Assembly: GCF_030272615.1 (NCBI RefSeq)
Contig: NC_081412.1
Span: 341,985,870 to 342,049,869 of the forward strand
Origin: Cryptomeria japonica
Taxonomy: Eukaryota > Streptophyta > Pinopsida > Cupressales > Cupressaceae
DNA length: 64,000 bases
Direction: 5' to 3'
In this document: in pieces, positions 56,693 through 64,000 of the stretch
How the letters are laid out: every line of letters starts with the position of its first letter
Numbering within the stretch: the first letter of the stretch is position 1
Made by a program: the position numbers and the translations under genes
The notes under the pieces: model-generated
What the model was told of the DNA's origin: nothing
The model's database searches: none
The model's input: only the letters and a program-made list of their open reading frames with translations

Positions 56693-57705
56693 ATCCTTAA
56701 TAAAGCTTGACTTGTTGTATATAGTAGTTAGTTGCTTTCTTTTTGGTTGTGCTTCGTGTCTTTGGGCCTTGTGGTGTGTTTTCCCTTCTGTTTTCTTATT
56801 TTTGCTTGTTTGTTCTTTTGTTTGTTGAGTCGGGGTATACATGTTTTATTCTCAAAGATTCTAAAAGGAAATAGGTATCCTTTGCATGACATCTTGCCTA
56901 ATTCTGAGAGACTTCAACTCTCTGCTATTTACAACTTCATTGTCATTTGGTTAAGTTTGAAACTTTTGTCTATACTCGTTCAAAGCGGTATATAATCGTT
57001 TAAATATGATGTGAGTTTTGACTTTCAATTGGAAAAGGCTAGCCTGATAAACTCAACACTAACATCACATTAAGGTACATCAGAAAAGTTTTGTGAGATA
57101 TCAGATAAACTGGTTTTCAAGTGAAAAATCTGAAGTCAAGGCATTTCATGTTATCCACCGTGGCTCCCAACCCAGTTATCCAACTTCAATGTTTGAAAGT
57201 TGTTTAAAAGGTTATTGAAGAAAAAATTCATTCTCTATATCCTATAGAAAAAAAAAGAGAGAAAAAAAAAGAAGAAATGATCCTCTTAAGCAACTCACAT
57301 GGGTGTTTCAAGTAATCTCCACCAGGGCTATGGATGCCTGGCTAGCAATGGAGCATTGTTTGAAGGGAACCAGAGGTATCTCTGTCAGGGCTATAGACGC
57401 CTGACTAGTAGTAGAGCTATGCCTAGGATAACCTTGCATGAAACACAATTAATGACTTCACCTATGTAGCTTGCACCTAGTTTCCTCTGATTATCTGCAT
57501 TATTGAAATGATGGAGTAACAAATCATACACACACGCTTAAGAGTTTATCATGTCTATTTCTCTTCTTGGCTGTTTGATTCATTGCTTCACTCATCTTTT
57601 TCTCTTATACATCCTTTTGAATGATAATAGCCTTAGGTATCGGGTTAACCAGAGGTTCTGAAGTTCTAAATTGCCTATAGTCATTTTTCCCAGATAGTTG
57701 CCATT
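56693..57705 (+). other. Tat-C 3' noncoding arm with hairpin pair and purine tract
   Basis: No gene seen; the open stretch 56732-56992 is hydrophobic by chance composition. A purine run of 32 bases lies at 57246-57277. Two ~42-bp direct repeats (57316-57357, 57379-57421) each fold into a short hairpin. The stretch before the 3' LTR (57600-57705) lacks a polypurine tract. Confidence 0.65.
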
Positions 57706-58641
57706 TGTTATGCCTAGCATATCTATTTCCCCATTAGTCTCCTTGAGTCAAAATGTGGGCCCCCTTTTTCTTTTTGGTTTTTACCTCAAAACTCTGGATC
57801 CCTGGAGTCCCGAGGTCCCTTTTGTTTTTACCTCGAAACTCCAGAGTCTCGAAGTCCCGAGGTCTTTTTTGTTTTTTACCTCAAAAGTCCAGAGTCCCGG
57901 AGTCCCGGGGTCTTTTTTATTTTTACCTTGGAACTCCGGAGTCTCGGAGTCCCAAGGTCATTTTTGTTTTTACTTCAGAACTCTAGAGTCCCAAAGTCCC
58001 AAGGTCGTCTTTTTCTTTCCTTCTTTGGAACCCCGAACCCCCAGAGTTCTGGGGTAGGGTGTTTGCTTTTGTGGATTCAAAGATCCTCTTTCCTAGCTCC
58101 AAGTTGCGAACTTTCGGACCTCCGAGCTTTCCTTTGCATTTTTGGGCATTTTGATTCACCAGGTTGGTGAATTTTCTTGCCTTTCTTGTGATTTCTAGTT
58201 TAGTTTTTCTTTTTCTTTTGTTTTTGTTTTTTGTTTCCCTTTTTTTTTTTCCACGTGCCTTTTTCATTGCATGCCCTAGTTTTTGACCCTAGATCCCCAG
58301 AGTTCTGGGTCTTTCCATTTTTGACCCTGGATCTCTGGAGTTTCGGGTGGTCATTTCCATTCCATGACCCCGGAACCCTGGAGTTCCGATTCTTACCATT
58401 CCATGACCCTGAAACCCCAGATCCCCAAAGTTCTGGGTGACCCCCATTCCACGACCCCAGAACCCCGAAGTTCCGGGTGACTTTTACAAATACCTAACCT
58501 CGGAACCCTAGAACCCTGGAGTTCCAAGCCTTCTCCACCTGTGCCTAGTCCAGGACCCTGAAGTCCCAAAGTAAATCAAAGTTTATCCCTGATATTGAAG
58601 ACTGAAGATTTGTTTTTTTGCTTACAGGTTTGAGTGGTTAG

Positions 58642-61600
58642 ATGGACTCATCCTCCAACAAAAGAGGCAAAGAAATTGGTAGACTTCCAGCCACCATGAA
58701 GTATCATTATCAAGGACAGGTCTACATTTTAAAGTTGGAAGATCAAGTCAGATGGGTGACCGATACAGAAATAGGCAACATAGAAATTGAGGATATCAAG
58801 ACTCAACTGGACAAACCTAGTCTGGAGGCCCTCCACAGGAGAATCAAGAGATCTGGCTTAGTGGAGGCTACTGTCTTCCCATAGTCATTACAGGCACCAG
58901 AGTTCATAATGGACATTGCCCCATTCTATAACCCGTAAACTAGAAAGTGCACAGATGTACGAGGAAAGATGATCATAGACTTGTCTCCAGATATGTTGGG
59001 GTTCGTCTTTGGAATCCCAACCAGGGAGGAAGTATTTCTATTAACTAAAGAAGAGGCCTTAAAATCATGGAATGACAAAATATCAGCTAGCAAGAGGCAC
59101 ATGAATACAAACTGGCTAGAAGAAGAAAGTAAGACATGTCTTAAGGCAATGGAGATCCTGAGGGAAGACTTCAAAGAGCCTCAAAGATATTTAATCATTA
59201 TGCTTAGAAGGGCCTTTGGAAATCTAGATTGTAAGCATTTTCAGTCGTAGATGTTCCAATTCATGACCACCATTTTAATAGGGAAACAATACTTTGACTG
59301 GCTGCAGATCCTTTTAGACAATATTTGTAAATAGATGAAGGAAGTTTAGCATACCCAGAAGTTCTTTTTCACTTCATATGTCATCTGGGTAGCTGCTAGG
59401 GCTGGAAAGTTTCCAGGGCTGCAGGTAGAAGGGCAATTGGTAGAGGAGGAAGGACATAAGAAGATATGGGGGTATTATCCTCAACTCATTCTAGCCAATG
59501 CCAAGACTCATTTCAAGAGAGTGAATGATGCCTTCATCTTCCCAATAATAATTAAATTGACAGGAGATGCACGATATCAGATTATCCTGGAGGCCATGGC
59601 TATCATCCAAGAGTGGGCATGTTGGTTTATCCAAAATCCATGCTCTACTTACATCAGGGTTAGCATAGGATAATCTTGTTGGAGTATGTGAGGTAGCTTG
59701 TGGGCCTCCAGTCATTGTTGTCCTCAAAACATAAAATAGGTATCAATTTCTCGGTATCTATTGGATACTTTGTCTGTTCTAAAATACAAGTGGCAAAGCT
59801 ATGTTGGCAAATGCACACTCCAATGAGACATTGTAGGTGATTGAAGGTATTGTCATTGATGGAAATCTTACAATCATGTAATACTGGCAGGAAGACACAG
59901 GCATTGGCACCGGCAAACTCTACACCGGCATACGGAACACCAACACCGAAAAGGAAGAATACCAACATCTTGGCCGACAACAATTTTGTATAAACATATT
60001 TTGTAATTAATTGTAAAATCTTTTGTAAGCTGATATGGTGGATTGTAATATGAATCATATATGTATGAGATCATTGTAGAGCATTTAGGAGATAATATAG
60101 AAGGCGATTGATAAATGGAATATAGTAGACCTAATGTGCGAGTTATTAGGTTAAGGGTTTATGTATGTAGCAGAGCTTAAACTAGTATTGAATCTGGCAT
60201 AGAAGATGTTGATCTGAAGTAGTACAAGGCATTGGATTAGTATAATCCATTTTGTAAGTCAGTGTGACTTCTTTTGTAACTAAGCAGTGAGCTCTAGGCA
60301 CTTGGCCTTCCTACATGTGCAGGCCCCTATTGTAAGCAGTTTTATTCTCTTATTGGCCAGTAAGTGAATATTGTGGGTCACAACTCCCACCGAGGTTTTT
60401 CCCACACCGGGTTTCCTCGTTAAATATTGTGTTATGGTGTGCTTTTCATGTTGTGGTTGTTATTCTTATTTACTACATTATTTCTAGTTTACCGGTACAC
60501 AGTTTTAATATGTTTTTCATGTTATAAGTGGAGAGAATTATATAACCGATCAGATATTGATTCACCCCGCCCCCTCTCAGTATCTTTGGGAATCCTAAAA
60601 AGTTAGCAGAACAAGAGCTTCAGGATTTAAACTTAAAGGAGTATGACCATGCTAGGGAGTTCTATGATCCATACGAGAAAATTAAACAAGATATGCCTAA
60701 GGCATATGAGGGTCACATGCCTAGCTTGAAGGACTTTTGGGCCAACCTGCAAGATAGTTTTGAGGTTAGGGAGAAGAACTATAACAGATTATTTGTGCCA
60801 TAGGTAAGAGATTTTGGGATTGAGACTAACCTCCCTAAAGACGTGATGGATGATGGAGAGTTACTTGATCCAGTTTATAGAGAATCAGGGATAGATAAGA
60901 GGCCCCTCTCCCCAGTAAAATGGTCTGCAAGTGAAGATACAAATATGGAGAAGATATCCCAGGTGGTCATCAAAAGGACTAAAAAATGGTTATGCCAGAG
61001 GGTAAGGCCCAGTGTCTCAAAGACAAAACAAAAGGAATCCACTTCAGGGGTACCTTAGTCAAGAGGCCATAAGGAGTATGCTCGAAAGACAAGGTCAACC
61101 TCAAGGCAAAATACGTCCACTGCCCCAGGTGAAGAAGAAAAGCCTCAAGAGAGCACTGAAAACTTATTGAAGAAACTCCAAGAGAAGATGAGGGAGTCCG
61201 AACTATTGAAAAAGGCTACAGACCTAGGAGTGACCGATGGATTAGGAGCAGTACCACTGGCCAAAGTTCTTCCACCAAGGATGGCTATAGGGAGCATTGA
61301 AGGAGAGGGTACCCAAGAACAAGAAGAGAACATAGAAGCTACTGAGGAGATACCCGCTCAGCCACCTGCGACAGATGCCATAAATGCTCCAGGCACCACT
61401 GCTCCTACACCACCATTAGTCAATATATCCGTAGGACAACCCGGAGTGCAAGGCTTCACATCTACCCATGAAGGAATGAAAGTTAGAAACATCGAGTCTG
61501 ATTTTGATCAGGAAGAAGAGGATCTTGAGCAACAACGACCACTAGAAGGCAAACAAGAAGGGGGTGAGGCAGAAGACATATTGAATGAGAGATTGATTCT

Positions 61601-63015
61601 AAATCCTCAAGATCAAGAGGACCTTCTTAAGGATATAGCAGTCGGGCAAGGGAAAACAGAGCCAGGTGATGAAGAAATGGCATTCAATGAAGAGGTCAAT
61701 GGAAAACTAGAAGATTTTCACAAACAACAAACTCTCCAAGCCAATTTAGCTCATCAAGTTATACCACCTCAAGACCCTGGGCAAATGGAAGCAGAGGAGA
61801 AGGCAGAGGTTCATGTCATAACTGCAGATGTAGTGTCACATCACGGTGATAAAGATGTAGATATACCACAATGGTTGGAGTTTACCTTCGAGAAGAAAAA
61901 GAGAAAAGCAAAACTCCCAAAGGTCACTCTACAACAAGTAATAACTAAGGAACCACCAAAGGATAAAAAGCTAAAAACCATCCATCATTTGTCAAAAACA
62001 GATTCTAGTGAGGTGATTGCAGCTATGGCAGTTCCACATGAAGTTGAAGGACAGGTTTCTCCCAAGTATCAAATATCCTAGGTAAATTTGGGTAAGCAAA
62101 CCAAGTGGGGAGAGCTAGATACTTTGGAACTAGCCTCAAGTGTTGTCAGAGGGCGCGTTGAACAGGAGCACACCTCAAATATGGAGTTTAAGGCACAAAT
62201 TGTGCAATATAAATAGCTCTTGATCAAAATGAGTAAACCTCTAGACTCTTATAGAGCTGATGGCCTACATTCAACCTCATCACTACTAGAGGGAGAATTA
62301 AAGGCACTAGTAGAGGTGAGATGAGTGGCTGCTTCCGCCAAATCTTAGACCCAGGTAAATGCGGCTAAGATTAGGATGTTCTTACAAAATACAGTAGAAA
62401 TATATCGTAAGGCGGTACAGGCAGGTGGAGCTTTGGAAACCTGCTCCACACAATGGGAGCGGAAGGCAAACACTTTCAATAAACAATTCTGAGTTTTGAA
62501 AAGGATACTGTGGCTAGGAGAAAAGATGGTAATAAAAGAAGACCTCTTAGGAGGTGATAGCTATAAAAACTTACAGTCCTATGTATACATTTTGGAGATG
62601 AAGATTGAAATGTTTCAGCAGTATATCAAGGATATGACTGAGATTCGGGACCCCCTCCTCAGGGAAATTTTGTCATACGAGAGTTTTGTAACGAATATAC
62701 AGGGACCTTTTGGCTTCAGAATAACTGATATAGGAATAATGGACCAACAACAAGTTTTGAATTAGTGGGATGCATATGAGGCACAACACCTAGGACCCGC
62801 GGCCCAGTTTGATGTCGCCCTTATGGACAGATATGCATATCTGATTACTTAATGTCAGGAGGTGGCGGACATAGTGAAGGAGTTAGAGGAATAGGGAGCA
62901 CATGCGGATGAGGTTTTGAAGAAGTATAAATTTAGAATTAAGCATGTAGCTAATCCTCCAGTCCAAGCAGTTGCATGTATAATTGAAAATTATAAAGCTT
63001 TTACCAAGAAATAAG
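58642..63015 (+). pseudogene. LTR-resident reading frame of Tat-C, copy in the 3' LTR
   Basis: ATG 58642 (MDSSSNKRGKEIG) is intact here. The frame continues to a TAA near 63013, interrupted by the solo LTR. This copy keeps longer open runs than the 5' copy, notably 61167-62081 (304 codons: coiled-coil start KLQEKMRESELLKKA, then an acidic Gln/Pro linker). Stops at 59332, 60801, 62322 and 62490 are shared with the 5' copy; others (58881, 59248, 62080) are private or not checked. A ~45-bp deletion lies near 59670. Same unknown protein as at 45220. Confidence 0.77.
59802..60600 (+). mobile_element. Solo LTR of a Ty1/copia element inside the Tat-C 3' LTR
   Basis: TGTTGGCAAATG starts at 59802. 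The end carries the copia signature TTCACCCCGCCCCCTCTCAG and closes AATCCTAAAA (a C to A change from the usual ACA end). Flanks AGCTA (59797-59801) and AGTTA (60601-60605) fit a 5-bp duplication with one transition. The uninterrupted sequence is seen in the 5' LTR near 46417. A CCCACCGAGGTTTTTCCC block near 60390 is also typical of copia LTRs. Confidence 0.88.
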
Positions 63016-64000
63016 GCAAAGCTTTAGTTTTGTATTTTTGAGCTGCAACTCCTACTCAAGTTCCAATTTTCAAAGAAATTTTGCATGATTACGAAAACGT
63101 GGCTCACCCAGCAGGGTCTTCATAGTGCTTATGAAATCCCTAGTTTGTAGTTATTAAGTGGAGTGTCAAGGCATAAACTTGCAAGTTAACTATGACTCCT
63201 ACTTTCAGTTCTTAATTTAGGATAGGGTTATTTCCTAGATAGTAGGGTAAAGAACTTCTATAAATTGAGAAGTTAGATTCATTTGTAGGGGTCCCAAATT
63301 GATGATTTGTGGCCTAATTAGAGGATTTTAGAATATTTTACAGATTGATTAAGAAGTTTGAGTTATTATGTTACACATTCATGGAGATTAATATGAAAAG
63401 CAGCTTGTAGATTGCCTGATCTACGTTTATATTCTACCAAATTGTTCTGTGTAATCTGGTAACGTCTATTATTTTGAGTTAGCAACGTGGTTTAATATTT
63501 TTTGTCTATCACTCTATGAATCATATTGTGCACGTCAGTGGTGTATGAGAACTATTGTGATAGGCCATATTGTTGATAATTTTATTTCCATAGACTTGTG
63601 AAATTGATGATTTTGCAGGTTTTCTGGAGGTCTATTTTTGAATGCTAACTTGGATAATATTTGATAATTGCTTGGATTGCAGGGAACTAACTGATTAGTT
63701 CATTAAGTTGTCATTATATTGGTCTTTATTGTTATTTTCTTGTTCCCCTTTATGCTTCACATTTTATTTCCTAGATAATCTTAAACCATAAAAATACAAA
63801 AAGAGAAGAAGTGCAGTTATCCATAACCAGCGAGATTTAGTTCTAACCAATAGGCCCCCTTTACAGGTATAATCACATCAACCATTGAGCTACCCATCAC
63901 CATCGAGACCTGACTATAGAGACCTTGGAGTAGTGAGTTCTTCCAGACTCGTTACTTTTTAGGAGAGGTGGTGAGTGTTTGCATAAACTACCTGACTGTT

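Larger units (their letters stand above)
44247..64000 (+). mobile_element. Tat-C: Ty3/gypsy element with 5.6-kb LTRs that contain a reading frame
   Basis: Direct repeats 44247-49826 and 57706-64000+ flank a gag-pol region. Both repeats begin TGTTATGCCTAGCATATC; the first follows copia-2 gag directly (GGTAC at 44242-44246 is the expected target repeat, its partner lying outside the window). The first repeat ends CGTCAACA with a PBS five bases on. LTRs differ at about 4% of sites by eye over 185 bp. Domain order is gag, protease, aRNH, RT, RNase H, integrase. No polypurine tract abuts the 3' LTR; the nearest long purine run is 57246-57277. Confidence 0.85.
57706..64000 (+). repeat. Tat-C 3' LTR, incomplete at the window edge
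   Basis: It matches 44247-49798 from TGTTATGCC onward. Differences: a deletion of about 112 bp near 58070 that removes the TATA region, a ~45-bp deletion near 59670, and the copia solo LTR at 59802-60600. The window ends about 28 bp before the expected LTR end. Confidence 0.87.

Overview
This window is plant nuclear DNA, most likely from a very large, repeat-swollen genome (conifer, other gymnosperm or similar; this is an inference from the age, size and nesting of the elements, not a species call). I see no host gene, tRNA, rRNA or CRISPR. Nearly everything can be explained as LTR retrotransposons and their relics, stacked inside one another. All coding capacity is broken by stops and frameshifts except one long reading frame of 550 codons with a single internal stop.

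Layout. (1) 1-15350: a decayed Ty3/gypsy Tat-type element on the + strand (Tat-A) with gag, protease, RT, RNase H, a second archaeal-type RNase H and integrase. It is split at 1424/8572 by copia-1 (1425-8566), a full-length Ty1/copia element with both LTRs, PBS, PPT and a diverged 5-bp target duplication. (2) 15351-17500: two diverged direct repeats around a Ty1/copia integrase scrap, then unassigned relic DNA. (3) 17501-44246: pieces of one Ty1/copia element (copia-2) whose 5' LTR and gag have been blown apart by later insertions. Its proposed LTR pieces are 17501-18241, 34137-34390 and 42157-42835, followed by a perfect PBS and a gag.

(4) Inside the copia-2 LTR lies 18242-34131, a minus-strand non-autonomous element with ~3.9-kb LTRs and only 2 kb of noncoding interior (LARD-like). 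Its left LTR is interrupted by a ~4.3-kb solo LTR of a related family (18503-24646, perfect CAACA duplication). That solo LTR in turn holds an insert (20878-22743) flanked by a 17-bp duplication and carrying the long reading frame. (5) Also inside the copia-2 LTR lies 34391-42151 (Tat-B), a minus-strand Tat-type element with a perfect ACTAA duplication. It keeps gag but has lost pol, and it carries an antisense, apparently intron-bearing plant mobile domain fragment. (6) Inside copia-2 gag lies 44247 to beyond 64000 (Tat-C), a Ty3/gypsy element with 5.6-kb LTRs, each containing a ~3.6-kb protein-coding region of its own. Its internal gag-pol has the extra RNase H upstream of the RT. The 3' LTR carries a copia solo LTR (59802-60600) and runs off the window.

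How the parts work together: each complete element supplies tRNA-primed reverse transcription signals (PBS, PPT, LTR ends) around gag-pol. The LARD-like element and Tat-B lack polymerase genes and would have depended on proteins from other copies. The most notable features are the LTR-resident reading frame of Tat-C, the related protein in the 17-bp-flanked insert, palindromic GC-rich minisatellites in LTRs, and a TAG-rich decay pattern suggesting long-term cytosine methylation.
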